Shown here: positions 21,400-33,365 of the stretch, in pieces | Layout of the letters: each line of letters opens with the position of its first letter | Position numbering within the stretch: position 1 is the first letter of the stretch | Assembly (NCBI GenBank): GCA_004794655.1 | Contig: SMMW01000001.1 | Span: forward strand, 18,352,501-18,416,500 | Direction: 5' to 3' | DNA: 64,000 nucleotides | Source: Marisa cornuarietis | Taxonomy: Eukaryota; Mollusca; Gastropoda; Architaenioglossa; Ampullariidae | Translations under genes and position numbers: made by a program | Notes under the pieces: generated by a model | Seen by the model: the letters and a program-made list of their open reading frames with translations, nothing else | Databases searched by the model: none | What the model was told of the DNA's origin: nothing

Positions 21400-22318
21400 T
21401 CTCTCACACACACAAGCAAAAGGCAAAACAAACTGGGTAACAAAAGTGAGAGTAGCCCTAGGATCTATGGGTTTTAATCTGGTATGGGTAAACCAAGGAG
21501 TAGGAGACGATAAAATGTTTCTCGCTACTCTCAAACGTAGAGTGATAGATGTCACCCAGCAAACGTGGGTGGCCAACATGAGGAATAGTGAACGGTACCA
21601 GTTATACAGATCGCACAAATCCACTCTCGTACCAGAGCTATACTTTGACTATGTAAACATTAAAATTTTCAGGGATGTTTTAGTACGCTTTCGGCTAGGT
21701 GTGAGATAAATACCCATAAAAATCGTTTTATACAACAAAGGACAGAAAACACAAACAAATGCCCTTTCTGTACAAATTATATAGAGGATGAAACCCATGT
21801 CCTTTTTCAATGTCCCAGATATGTAGACCTTCGACCCAAATATCTCCAGCAAGTCTCACAACACAATCAAAAACAATATCTTGTGCAGATACTATCATCC
21901 GAGAACGCAGGAAGAATACGACAATTGGCATGGTATATTCATAAATGTTTAAGGAGAAGAAGGGAGATAAGCGAAGTTGATATTATGTGAAGTCTGATTG
22001 ATACCCTCTGTATATGGATGCTCTCTGCTCGAAAAATACCCTTTTTGATTGATAATATTGACATCTGAAAGTTGCCATAATGTATGTGTACATACGATGT
22101 GTCTATGTAGGGTAGGGATGAGAGGGTATAAATGAAGAGGTGTTAGGATGAGTGGGTGTGTGAGAGGACTACTGTACAGTGCATGTCTTTAAAGTGTACG
22201 ACGGGATGGGTATGAATGGATAGGTGACTGTATGTATGAGAGGATGAACCCTGTATGCTCACCTTGAGTGACAATGGCTGAAATGGCCCTAAGTCAATAA
22301 AATGTTCGAGTTCGAGTT
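21400..22318 (+). mobile_element. 5'-truncated LINE, C-terminal ORF2 and 3' end
   Basis: Plus-strand frames read KVRVALGSMGFNLVWVNQGV and IDVTQQTWVANMRNSERYQL, then after a stop and shift CPFCTNYIEDETHVLFQCPR, a CCHC zinc-knuckle-like motif found near the C-terminus of many LINE polymerases, followed by a Leu/Arg/Gln-rich end stopping at about 21990. The 3' UTR ends TCAATAAAATGTTCGAGTTC followed by a (CA)n tract at 22319, which serves as the tail. The reverse-transcriptase core is absent. One in-frame stop marks it as dead. Confidence 0.75.

Positions 22319-22391
<73 letters not shown>
22319..22391. repeat. (CA)n microsatellite
   Basis: About 36 CA units directly on the 3' end of the LINE at 21.4-22.3 kb, so probably grown from the element's tail. 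Confidence 0.97.
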
Positions 22392-22393
<2 letters not shown>

Positions 22394-22403
22394 CTTTAAC
22401 TTC

Positions 22404-22540
22404 CGAAATTTTCTATGGAGTCAGGTACCAATTCCTACAGCTGGGTCGATTGGAAAAAGTTTGCTGGGTAACACGGGTATCGAACCGTCACGCCTTTTGG
22501 TCCAAACGTTGGAGCTCTAACCACACTCAGTTATCTTCTT
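22404..22540 (-). mobile_element. tRNA-derived SINE, family 2, diverged copy
   Basis: Shares TCTATGGAGTCAGGTACC, AGCTGGGTCGA and the box-B-like GGTATCGAACC with the better copies at 42309-42536 and 49251-49393, in the same orientation. Many substitutions, so an old copy. Confidence 0.6.
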
Positions 22541-23582
22541 CCCAGTATTTCTGAACACTAGACGCTGAGCGGTGAAAGACGACCGTGATTGTTGCCTCAC
22601 GCAGCTAAACTATAGTGAGTACGATATTGCGCTTAATTTGCAGCCGTAATCGTCGAAGGATCTTTGTATTGCTGCCTGGACACCGATCAGGTAGCAAATA
22701 CTAACTGTAAGTGAGAAACCATGTGCTTTTATCCCACGAAGCGGTTTCTTTGAGGCTTTGTTACACAGTCATGTGCACAGTGTACACAGTTTGACCATTT
22801 CCTCACCCCAAGCACGCTCCCTCAGTTTCTGACTATCCACGGCAATAGGAAGTGCTACAAACTTCAATATTCACCAGCAACTCGTAAGTCCTAGACCACA
22901 CAAAACAAACACACAAGCAGGCAACAGGAAGACTTAGCTTAAGCAACGTACTCATTCAACCCTCTCAAACTAACTCAAGCTCTCACAGTTATTATCAAAA
23001 CCGGTTACATGCAGGCATAAGACCTTTCGCCGTTAAAAGAACCGTAAGAAGATTGTGTCAGAGAAATCAGTTGGTCCACAATAAGATATTTATTGCAATT
23101 AGTTAATTTTGCTGATTTAACGTTGAAAGGAGTGCCATTGTGTATTGATTTTGTGACCTCTGACCTCTGACTCGTGAACAAACCACGTGCAAAAGCGGGA
23201 TATCACCATGCAAAACTAGTTTTGATATACGATACGCATACGATTAAGCGCGCTGGCTTCGACACTCTAGTCGGTTTAAGAGTGGTAAGAATTTGAATAA
23301 AATATATAAAGGTGAGGATATTTCTTACAGATGACTGCATTGCCATCACACAAAATGTTTTTGATCAGTCACTTTTAGTTTTTAACTAGAAAAATTGTAC
23401 GCTTACAAGTATACTAATGTTAAGAAGTTCTTATTGTTAATTACGCATGCGTAATCTTTTAAGTAAATTCAAGGCTTTAAAAAATATCCTTCTTCTCAGA
23501 TGCACATTCTTTATGAAACAATTAGCTCAAAAGGATGAACTACAGCTTCCTACAGTAGCGTTTTACAAATGCCTGATGCCAT
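22541..23582. other. Downstream flank of receptor A, no gene
   Basis: No frame or repeat is supported. TTTTGTGACCTCTGACCTCT at about 23145-23165 faintly resembles GTTTGTGACCCTTGAACTCT (29876-29896) in the downstream flank of receptor B, hinting that the flank was duplicated with the gene. Confidence 0.4.
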
Positions 23583-25756
23583 TTAGTTTTGACTACTTTC
23601 TGTAACCTTCAGTTTGACTTCCGGCCGAGATGTTGGCCAGAAACAAAGCATCTTCAGCTCACCACGAAATCGTGAGGACATGGTGATGTAGACGAAGAAG
23701 TTAATAGAAGAGTTAAACATGCTGATAATAAATCCTAACATGTGGGTAGCGAGGAAGATGGTGCACTGAGCGCCATTTGCTCTGAATTCTGGGACAGAGA
23801 AGCGTGTCAAGGCCAGGGCAACATTAGGAGCCGTGCATAGAATGTAGATGAAGGACACAGCCACCAGCATCCTCAGCAACACCGCCTGACCTTTTAGGTA
23901 CGAGCTGCCACTGGGATGACAAAGCAGACGATAAATTTAATGAGAAAGGTTATCATTTTCACCGAAACTTTTCGTATTAATGAATAATTAATTTTGCATG
24001 TTATCTAGTGTTATTTAGTTAGTAGCATGCACGAATATTTGGAGAAAAGATGCTTCTTGTTTATTGTTAACATTCTAAATGGGTTATACAAATATGTTTA
24101 ATATGATACAGCAATTAAACGCTGACTTGTCAAGACTCTATCATTTAAAAATCGTTCGTGGTTCTAGAAATATTCTACAGATATGCGATACTCTACGTTC
24201 ACTAAACAGAGAAAAGATTTCCACGGGACGCACCAGGTGGAGAGAGTTAACCGGGGACCTGGAAGTAAATTTCCGTCAGTTGCATAGAAATTTGAGGGTC
24301 TCCACTACTCATAAGAGCTTTTCTATATTATTACATCAGTAAATATTAGCGTTCAAGACTGTACTTCATTTCAAAAATACTATCTAGAACCTGCAGTACT
24401 TTCAGTCCACTAATAGTTCACTGCAGTTTTTATTTTTAAGTTTAAGTGCAAAATGATGTCATGAACATGTCATAATTTTTCTCCAAGACATCTAATCTAA
24501 GTAGGAAAAGAGACGAGTGATTAGAGAGGTTCGCACAAGACGGTTCGGAGCTCGTGTGGCGTAGCATATATTCCAAGTCGGCTCATTAGACTTCTTGGCG
24601 TGTTAAGACAGGAAAAGGACCACCCTCAAAATAGCTGGTACTGCGCTAAGCGAGGTCTCGAACACCTCCCTCCCCCAAATAGACTAAAGGTTATTAGACT
24701 AATAATATTTTTTGTAACCAATCTAAGTGTATATATATATATATATTACTGTCACAAAGCCTCGCCTTCTAATGACTTTAGTATTAAGTGGTAAGAGTTA
24801 AAATATTGATATAAAAATTATCTGCCTTTGACGGATCATGATTTATACTGAAGTACAAGAATGTGTTGTAATGTATATCTCGAATATAGTCTTTATTTAA
24901 AAACTCTTTTCTTTCATTCATAGACTTACCTAGTAGTGGATTTTCTCCAAGCAAGAGCATTGCGTAGCTGAACCACTGTGATCCCAGTTGCTATAAGGAC
25001 TACAGTGAAAGTGATAAAAGACACGATAGATAACACGATATCTTCAATGACTTTGAAAACACTGTGACTGCGATATAGTTCGGTATTGGTCGTAGAAAAT
25101 ATCATCTTTTTACTCACAGGGTCTGTCACGAATGATATCTTCTCTTTGATAGCATACACACTACACAGCCCGTGTATCAGTAAGAATGTCAGGGCGAGAA
25201 TGATGGCCATTGTCTTTGTACTGATGAGTGTGGCCGCCTTCATGGGAAACATAACACACACGCACCGCTCTACAGCGATGATCATCGTCAGACACCCGGA
25301 CAAGTATGTGAAACCATATATAACATTCAAAGAGTGAATCAGTAAAGTCCATCTCCAAAACAGTCCCGCGCTGGGATTAATTGCTTCTATAAAACAATAG
25401 ACAACCGATATGAACTGAGATGCGATGTACAAAAAGTCCGTTAAAGTCAGACTGAAGAGGCAGAGGTTCATCCGATCTCGCAGTCCCTGGCGGTAAAAGA
25501 TGATCATGCTGACGATATTAGTGGGTGCTCCGATAAAGAAAAAAGAAGGTATAACCCCGCACTGTATCGTCTTGTCCATTTTTGTGAAGGCTTCGATTGT
25601 CAAAACGCTATCAGGGTGGGTCCAACAGTTGTACTCTAGACGAGCCGGCTCTGTACCAGAGATATTTTGTGTGACTTGCAGGGTAGCTTCTGAAGAAGAG
25701 CTGTAAGTCGAGTTATTTTCATCACGAGACGAATTTAAGCTAAAGGACATGTTAAT
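23583..25756 (-). CDS. Chemosensory-type rhodopsin-like GPCR, gene A
   Basis: Coding exons 25750-24930 and 23910-23583 give 382 residues. The junction AG|T (donor GTAAGT, acceptor CCAG) restores STTSGSSYLKGQ. The N-terminus (about 65 residues) has several N-glycosylation sites and conserved Cys42; it lacks a signal peptide. TM1 about 66-88 with GAPTN, TM2 96-118 (LTLTD), TM3 138-162 ending in ERC (161-163, the DRY position), TM4 181-203, TM5 236-262, TM6 282-305 with LCTAPN in place of CWxP, TM7 322-345 with NSSINFFVY, then a short tail. The pattern matches molluscan chemosensory receptors near the FMRFamide-receptor branch; ligand unknown. An acceptor (TTTTGTTCTAG) ends at 25757, six bases before the ATG, so a 5' non-coding exon is likely. 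The first member of the array from the left. Confidence 0.9.
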
Positions 25757-26870
25757 CTAGAACAAAAGCTGGAGTCTTCGGTACATTTACATTATATCCT
25801 CCGGACAAGAATACCCGACACAGAAGCTAGCCATTTGTAATCACCTGAGGCCAGATTGCAGCACAAGAACTGTTAGCGGTTCGGTTTACTGCACCTGGTT
25901 TCATTCGTTACAGGAAAAAGTTTTTCTACGAATACCATGGGAAGCAGTAACATGGTAATAAACGGTATCCTGATCTCGATTTTTATTACCTTACGGGGGG
26001 TGTGGGTTGTCCTTTTATCCTTATACGATGCATGGAAATTCTTTTCCATGATGTAAGTCATGCTGGCAAGGAAGTACGTGTACGCGTGCGTAAACCCGTG
26101 GATGTAGGCGTGCGGTTATGCGTGCTTGTGTGTATGCGTGGGTGTGATTGGTAGGTAGATCATGCAGGAATGGTTGCAAAGATAATGAATGAAAGAAATA
26201 AAAAAACAATTGCCGATATATTGACACAAATACCAGGAGCCGCTGGTAAAGACCTGTGTCAACAGACGTTCAAGTACATCCAGGTAAGCTTCAAAGACTA
26301 CACAGACGACGCCTTTGTCTACATAAACGAGAAATGAAAATGAGAACAAACAGTTGTCAAGTAGATAAAGAGGAAGGAAATATTTGCATGCTATTGTGGT
26401 TTTTTTAAGTTAAATTCGTAGTCCTGTTTGTGTGTGCATGCGTGTGTGCTAGAGTGTGTGTGTAAGTGCGTGCTTTTCCCAACGAGAATAATGTAGATGA
26501 ATTTTTGACACTCTCATTAGAATAAATAAAAAATAAGACAAATGGGTCTATCCCTCACCAAAACCATTTGTAAAATAATTTACACAAAGAAATTGCAGAT
26601 TGATTTAACTAATTATTTGTTGAGTGTAATTCTGACGGATAAAATGTGAACAGCAACAAGTGTTCGAGAAAAGAGAATTTGCTACAATTTCATAATCACA
26701 GGTTAGTGCAGGAACGAAGTTTCAAATTGAACACAACACAGAAAAATGAGAAAGAGCAAACAGAAGAGTTCTCAAAAAGGGGAGTTAAGCTGATTGAATT
26801 ACAGATAGCAATAAAACAAGAATGCAAACAAAACATTCATAAGGTTGCACATCCGTGTATCTGTGCAAGT

Positions 26871-26923
<53 letters not shown>

Positions 26924-26974
26924 TATTTACGGACATTAGATAAGAGTTTTAGATATTTATAAGAAGGTCAGGTG
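25757..26974. other. Upstream of receptor A, with (GT)n at 26875-26922
   Basis: Should contain the promoter and leader exon of gene A, which I cannot place. It holds a perfect (GT)n tract of about 24 units and GT-rich degenerate stretches (26090-26140, 26430-26480). No gene. Confidence 0.5.
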
Positions 26975-27446
26975 ACTGCTGGAAAAGCTCTGTCCTTCAA
27001 GTTCCTAGGCGTGACCGTTTCCCAGGACGGTATCTTTGCAGACGTTTGTCTCCGTATCACGGCAGCAACAGCAGTGATGGCCAGGCTCAGCAAAACTTGG
27101 GACAGCAAAACTGTTAGCTTCCACACACAATTCAGGCTTTACAAGTCTCTTGTTGTCCCAATCAGGTTGTAGGTCTGAGACGTGAACCTTACTAACGGAA
27201 TGGGAACAACGGATCCAAACATTTTAAATGAAGTGTTTCAGGAGACTCCTCCTTCCGTTCTCCAAGATGGGGCAAAACACATATGATGTCGTCCGCAGGC
27301 TAGTCCCCAAATATCTCTGATCGATACTTTCAAGTGACAGAAGCTGGTGTGGTTCAGTCCTGTCGCCTGTTATGACACTCTACCGAAGATGGTTTTCTAA
27401 GGGTAGCCTGTCGACGCCATCGCAAGCAAAAGAAAAGGTGGGGGAC
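26975..27446 (+). mobile_element. LINE relic, C-terminal domain
   Basis: The plus strand reads SFKFLGVTVSQDGIFADVCL, then TAATAVMARLSKTWDSKTV and FRLYKSLVVPIRL, a conserved stretch after the reverse-transcriptase core of several LINEs (typical form SFKYLGATL...IRIATA...LYKSLVV). It is followed by shifted remnants (QRIQTF, FRRLL, DVVRRLVPKYL). Several stops; dead. A related fragment lies at 36.2 kb. Confidence 0.75.
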
Positions 27447-28558
27447 TGTCATGTGGTAGCTTTGATGGGAAGTAAAAATCGTTAGGCTCTAGGGTGGCAT
27501 GTTAACAAGCCTTAGACCCCTTGTGCAAGAAAGGGGGGTTTAGTCACCTGTCCACCACCCCACTTGTAGGCGGGGGCGAAGGGTCAATAGGAGTGGTCTC
27601 TCTCGTTGGGGCTGACTACTTGATTATTGGATGATGAGTGAGTGATCAATGGCATCCCTCGTTGTGTGTCTGTGCGAATGTGCAGAGCGAAATAGGGACA
27701 CGAGAGCCTTGCAAGACACTTCTCGGCCTGAAGTCAGTGTGAACAGAGCAGCCGGTCAGCAGTCAAAGGGACTTCAGCTTTCAAACGCCAACTTCTCTTT
27801 TATCTCGAGACCGAGTCTTAAGCCAAAAGGGCAAGACTCTGGAGAAAGGAAGCTGGGTTAGAGAATATTGACGCAAGGGGATGAGTCAGTGACGAGGAAC
27901 TGTCAGGACTGCCTGCTGTCGCCGTTGAAATCAAAGGGCTGCGCGACCAGGACTTGAACTACCTGTGAGAGGTAGACGTTTGACTCCAAGGCCGTCAGAA
28001 GTCGTCGTTCTCAAAAGAGGAGAACGTTTGCTGGGATCATCAGTACTCCATCGAACAAGAGAACTTCGCATCAGGGTGGTATTTGATAAATGGCTGTACG
28101 TGGCATTACAGTCATCGAAAACACCACGTGTGTGTCCCTAGAGCGGGAGAGGCTCGAATTTGTGTCGCCGGGAGAGCAGTTGTCGCTCTCTGACGTGGTT
28201 GGCAGATCGAGCGAGAAGGACGACGGCCAGTCGGACAAACACTTCAAGGGAAAGTCATGGGCGTGTCGTAACTGTCGGCCGGAGTAATGGTCTCCACCAA
28301 ACCACCGGCGTGGACTCACAAATACAAGAACAGCTGTAACAACAGAGCTAAGTCGATGCGCGTATAAGAGTGAATGCTAGATTTAGAGAGAGGTCATAGC
28401 ACTGTAATAGTGGAAGTACGTTTAGCACTGACACCCTACAGACGAGTTTTTTTATTGTAAAAATTACTTGTTTTTATGCTAAATAAATCTTTTATTATTA
28501 TACGTTAAATCGCTGAGTCTTGTGTTCGGGAAACAGCAGGGGTGGGGGCTCGTGAGCC
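27447..28558 (+). mobile_element. Candidate LTR with tRNA-Pro-like primer-binding site
   Basis: A purine-rich run ending GGTGGGGGAC precedes TGTCATGTGG (27447). About 1.09 kb later, after a polyadenylation signal AATAAA at about 28480, the sequence ends GGGAAACA (28535) and seven bases on comes TGGGGGCTCGTGAGCC (28543-28558), whose first 11 bases match the complement of a tRNA-Pro 3' end. This is the layout of an LTR followed by a primer-binding site, but no partner LTR, gag or pol follows, and the TG/CA ends were chosen by eye. The stretch is GC-richer than its surroundings. It may instead be an unrelated repeat. Confidence 0.35.
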
Positions 28559-30379
28559 GCGTAGTGAAAACTGGGTGATCGACGTGTGATTATCGTACAT
28601 ATGATTCCCCTGCAAGTTTATGTTCAGGTGAGTAGCAGGAGTTAAAACCTATCACCCAGGTGTCGGGTTGCCCGGAGCCACTGTACACGTTTGGCTTAAA
28701 AACCAGGATTACTGCAAGAGGGACTAACGGGAAGAAGCGGACCAGCTGTCTACTGAGGGATTTCTCGGAGGCGCTGAATTGTGTGTCCCCATCGACCGGT
28801 AGCTGTTAAGTGATGAGAAGGAGAGAAAGATATAAATGAACAAATCTTTTAATGTACTTTCAAGCACAAGTTGTAGGTTTTATTTTTATCTTTAAAGTAA
28901 AGAAAGCACGAAAACAAAACGCTTTTTCAACATTATGTTACTTTTTTATTGTAAAAATAAATATAAGCAAATGTTTCGTAAGAGAAGATTTCATCAAGTT
29001 GAACTACTTCTTTCAACCTTTTGTCTACTGGTACGGTCGCAGCTTGTTTTGTACAACCCGTAAGATTCTTTAAAATTTTGATGACTTTTTATGCTGCGAA
29101 TTGTACCCAAAAATGTGTATACCTTAGTTACATTATTTGCATATACCCTGTTATTTTCTTGACTATAACAAAAGTATTGTTCAACTTATGAAGAGGTATA
29201 TTTTTAATCTTGAAAGAGGTATTTTGTCAGATTTTCACAGAAATATTTCGTCAAGTCTTCAAAGATTTTGTCGAGTAAGACATATACCCTCTACAGGGTT
29301 TTCAAAGATGTCTTGTCAGGTTTTCCAAGACATATTTGTCAATTTTGTCGCGAAAATAGCTGTTTGTTGACAACATTGTAATGTCATAGGAGCTGGACAT
29401 CTTTTCGAAACGGTTACAAAAGAGACAGTGCGTACGCGAGCGGTTGAAAGAAAAGTGTATCGACTTCAGTACGAGGGAACCTTCAAGTGCTGCATCAGGG
29501 TACAACGGTTTTACTCGAACGTCTGCTTTGCCAAGTACAATATGTCTATATCCTCGCCCCAGGTATAAACATCATCTGATTCTTCACGAAAATCTAGAAA
29601 TAAGACCAATTGCATTCGCTGTCAGCACGCACGAGACCAACCGAAACAAATCCAAAAATAATCAGCCAGGACGAAAATAAAGCAGCGGCACCATATTTTT
29701 AACTCACTTAAAGGTTAGAAAAATTCTTAAAATTTATATTCAAATCCAGATTTTCTATTTCACGCATAAAAATATACAATATTACATGAAAAACAAATAA
29801 TTTCTAAAAAATATGTGTGTACTTTTATTGTCAATTTGGACGATTTAACCCCAAAGGGGGCGGCGCTGTGTGTGAGTTTGTGACCCTTGAACTCTAACAT
29901 TTAGCCACATAGCAAAATCATATCGTTGCAGCGGAAAAGTAGATCAACTTAGAAATATGTTTGGGACAACAAACGCTCCTTTACTCCCCCTTATTCTCCC
30001 TGGCTTGATGGCGGTTGTCACACTTGTCGTCACTATAGTGATGTAGATGTGAATAGTTATTGTCGTCGTTGTCGCCGTCGCTGTCGTCTTCAGTGTCGGG
30101 GTAGTGTTTACTGTCATCACAGTTAATTTGTGATCGTCACAGCAGTGCTGGTCGAGTTATAGAGTGACCTGTCGTCGCCGTTTTGTTTTTTTTTTTCTTT
30201 TATGTCGCTGTCTTTATCTTTTTTTTTTTTTGACTCTTTTGCAGAAGTCACACACATATTCGTAATCAAATTTGTTATGGGAATGTTGTAGTGTCAGTCT
30301 TTAAAACAATGTGGTATTTATCACCAGTGAAAGAGATTTATAGATCAAAAGCACCGCCTCAAACCAAAGTTTCACAGCA
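28559..30379. other. Downstream flank of receptor B, with a GTC-rich block
   Basis: No supported gene. Around 30050-30180 lies a decayed trinucleotide tract (GTCGTCGTTGTCGCCGTCGC and similar), of a kind that also appears downstream of receptors C, D and E. T runs at 30185-30235. Confidence 0.5.
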
Positions 30380-30545
30380 CAGTTACCATGACTACATTTT
30401 TTCACGTTTGTACTCGCAATGCGCATGTGCGAGTGAATGACGTCATGTGTAAAGTACTTCGAGTTCTTAATGGTGGAGAAAGGTGCTATAGAAATATAGC
30501 ATATATTAATAATATAATAATAGAAATTATTATTATTATTATTAT
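30380..30545 (+). mobile_element. Retroposon 3' end with NRF1-like and CRE-like sites
   Basis: Ends AAAGGTGCTATAGAAATATA then an (ATT)n-rich tail (30527-30545), the typical finish of the LINE/SINE families here. Inside is GCGCATGTGC followed seven bases later by TGACGTCA (30421-30446), which resemble NRF-1 and CRE sites. A near copy, GCGCATGTGCAGGAAATGAC then ATCA, lies at 49161-49184. The family is not identified. Confidence 0.4.
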
Positions 30546-31186
30546 AAATGACACAACAAGCAGATATTTGTATTTTGTCCAAACCTCGTCCTTTTCGAAA
30601 TGTCTAATCTCTCCACCGCCCTTTCCCTGACATTGAATCTCAATCGTTGTAACTTAATTTTCTTCATAGGCAGTATGTTTATCGTCTACCAGCTCTATCT
30701 CCGACGAAAACCTATTTATTTTGCATTTAATTTTACATATCTGCATATATTTTGTTTTGGAAATATTACACGTTAATCAGCTTTTTTGTAGCTACTGTAC
30801 CCAATAACAAAAAAAAAAAAAACAGCAAACAAACGAACCAGCATTATTCAAAATCATTCTTTAACATGTGAACCTTGTAGTTAGTAGCTCAGTTATCAAA
30901 TTATTCAACAAAGATATATTGAAGAACGTCAGTGAAAATTTTCGGCAACAATGATTGTACATGTAGCACACAGCTCCATGATAAAATCAATCTAACTTTA
31001 AGCTGCCAAACTTTGCTGCCCTCACGATCTCGTTTAATACATGGTTAGAGATTATTCAGAAGCGTTAATCTTTTCTAAGAATCCAAAGATTAACAATAAA
31101 ACCCTTTTTGTTATGCGCCAGGTTGTGTCTTTTATGAGAATAACCATAACACAGCAGACTTAGCTAGTTTTATATGGTGTTATATG
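30546..31186. other. Region 3' of receptor B, nothing recognised
   Basis: AT-rich, probably includes the 3' UTR of gene B. No gene or repeat supported apart from short A and T runs. Confidence 0.5.
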
Positions 31187-33014
31187 TTAGTGTTCGCTGT
31201 TCTCTGTTTTATTCCATTTTACTGCCTTGTCGACAGTCCCATGGTTGAAAATCATCTTCATTTCGTGACGAAATCGTGATGACATGGTGATGTAGACGAA
31301 AAAGTTGATGGACGAGTTGAACATGCTGATGATAAAACCTATCATGTGGGTAGCGAGGAAGGTGTTGCACTGAGCGCCATCTGCTCGGAATTCTGATACT
31401 GTGAATCGTGTCAAGGCCAGAGCAACATTAGGAGCCATGCACAGCACGTAGATAGAGGATACTGTCATCAACATTCTCATCAACACCGCCTGACCTTTGA
31501 GGTACGAGCTGCCACTGGAATAACAGGCAAATGGCAAGATTTCGTAAGAAACAATAACGTTTACACTGATTAAAATGTGTCTGGAAGTAAAATTCGAAAA
31601 AACTTGGAAACTCCAAACTTTTGTTTAATACAATTATTTAAAAAAAATAAACACAAAAATCATGGTAATAGACTTCACCTGCTTGAACAACAGAAGGTAT
31701 TTGCTTCCACAGTGTTTATTATTTTTTCCACATTGCACAGAGTAACAAATCACTGCAAAACAAAAACTTATGGGATTCAACGTTTACGTTTATTTTCTTT
31801 GCTTGTTAAAACGACTTTAACACGATCTTAGAGAAACCCGAAATTCCCTGATGTGGTTTATACTGAATGTCTTGTTGCCATCTTCTGTTTACTTTTTGTT
31901 AGTTTCCAGCGCTGTTCCTTTACTGGGACAAGGCAATACTATTTTTAATTAGTTAAATTAGATCAAATAACATCGTATTCATAATTTCAAATTCTAGTTA
32001 AGCAACAGCTTTCGAAAAGGACGGAAATATTTCAAAGGCGAGAAACTAAACATTTAGCAGGAGGAATAACTACCAAACATTATCTATCTTGAACACTCCT
32101 TTTCTTACAGCTAATAGAAAATTTAAATTAAACTCAATACATTTCCTGCAACTTACCCAGATATTACTAAATGTGGAGAAAACATTATCTGAACCTACCT
32201 TGCTGTCGACATCCTCCATGACATAGCATGTTGTAGCTGAACCACTGTGATAACTGTTGTTATCAAAACGATGGTGAAAGTAGAGAATGACACAATAGAT
32301 AGGGCGATGTTTTCAATGACTCTAAAGACACCGTGACTGCTATATAGCTCAGTATTTGTCATAGCAAAAATATTGTCACCGGTCACCGGATCTTTCACAT
32401 AAATTATTGTCTCTTTGACAGCATAAACACTACACAGCCCGTGTATCAGTAAGAATGTCATGGCGAGAACTTTGGCCATTGTCTTTGTACTGATGAGTGT
32501 GGCCGCCTTCATGGGAAACATAACACACACGCACCGCTCTACAGCGATTATCATCGTCAGACACCCGGACAAGTATCCGAAACCATAAATTATATTCAAG
32601 GAATGACTCAGCAAGGTCCATCTCCAAAAAAGTTCTTCCCTGGGCCAAAATATTTTAAGGAAGCAGTAAAAGACGGATATGAATTGAGCTGTGATGTACA
32701 TGAGGTCAACAAAGGCGAGGTAGAAGAGGCAGAGGTTCATCCGATCTCTCAGTCCCTGGCGGTAAAAGATGATCATAATGATAATGTTAGTGGGTGCTCC
32801 GATAAAGAAATAAGAAGGTATAAGCCAGCATTGTATTGTCCTGTCGATCATCGCGAAAGTCTCCAGACTTAGAACGCTGTCAGGATGGTTCCAACAGTTG
32901 TAATCTATTCGACTATAATGTGCATCAGAAGTAGTTATCTTGACAGACTCGTGAGTAAATATGGTAGTCGAGTCATCCCTGTGATAGGATTTGGACGAAT
33001 TGATGAATGACATA
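31187..33014 (-). CDS. Chemosensory-type rhodopsin-like GPCR, gene B
   Basis: Coding exons 33013-32199 and 31514-31187 give 380 residues; donor GTAGGT, acceptor TTCCAG, junction AG|T. An in-frame ATG 12 codons further up exists, but I start at MSFINSSKS, because all paralogues start MSS/MSF and an acceptor-like TTCGGTTAG ends one base before this ATG. Cys40 in YNCWNHP; TM1 with GAPTN; TM2 LAFVD; ERC at 159-161; TM6 with LCMAPN; ECL3 GAQC; TM7 NSSINFFVY; tail ending in a charged, Lys-rich segment. No Cys at the TM3 start or in extracellular loop 2. Closest in layout to gene A. Role inferred: chemosensory reception at the cell surface; ligand unknown. Confidence 0.9.
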
Positions 33015-33287
33015 CTAACCGAAGTAGAGTGATAGTTGTTACATAACACAATATAATTTTTAAATACAGAACTCCCTTGTTACTTCACATTATATCATTT
33101 CTTAGATACAGAACTCCCTAAAGTCATGTTGCCTTGAATTATCTTCATAGACGGCTGAAAATGTCTGCTATACCATGTCGATCCTCCTGCCTTTAAAGTG
33201 TCGTTCCTATCTTTATACAAACCTCAACTTATTGTAATCTCTTGTGTTCTCTTTGGCATAGAAAGGGTGGGTCATTTTTCAAAGGAT

Positions 33288-33288
<1 letters not shown>

Positions 33289-33364
<76 letters not shown>
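33289..33364. repeat. (GT)n microsatellite
   Basis: About 38 GT units, upstream of receptor B. The bordering sequence (TGTAAGATACACAGA, then ACAATTACC about 115 bases on) resembles that next to (GT)n at 18.9 kb. Confidence 0.97.

Positions 33365-33365
<1 letters not shown>

Noticed and set aside
24079..24342. Charged plus-strand frame in the intron of gene A
   Set aside because: No domain or partner found by eye; antisense within an intron; not supportable.
25086..25358. Open frames overlapping receptor exon 1 in other frames, recurring in several paralogues
   Set aside because: They recur because the receptor DNA itself is conserved there; they have no start context or domain of their own.
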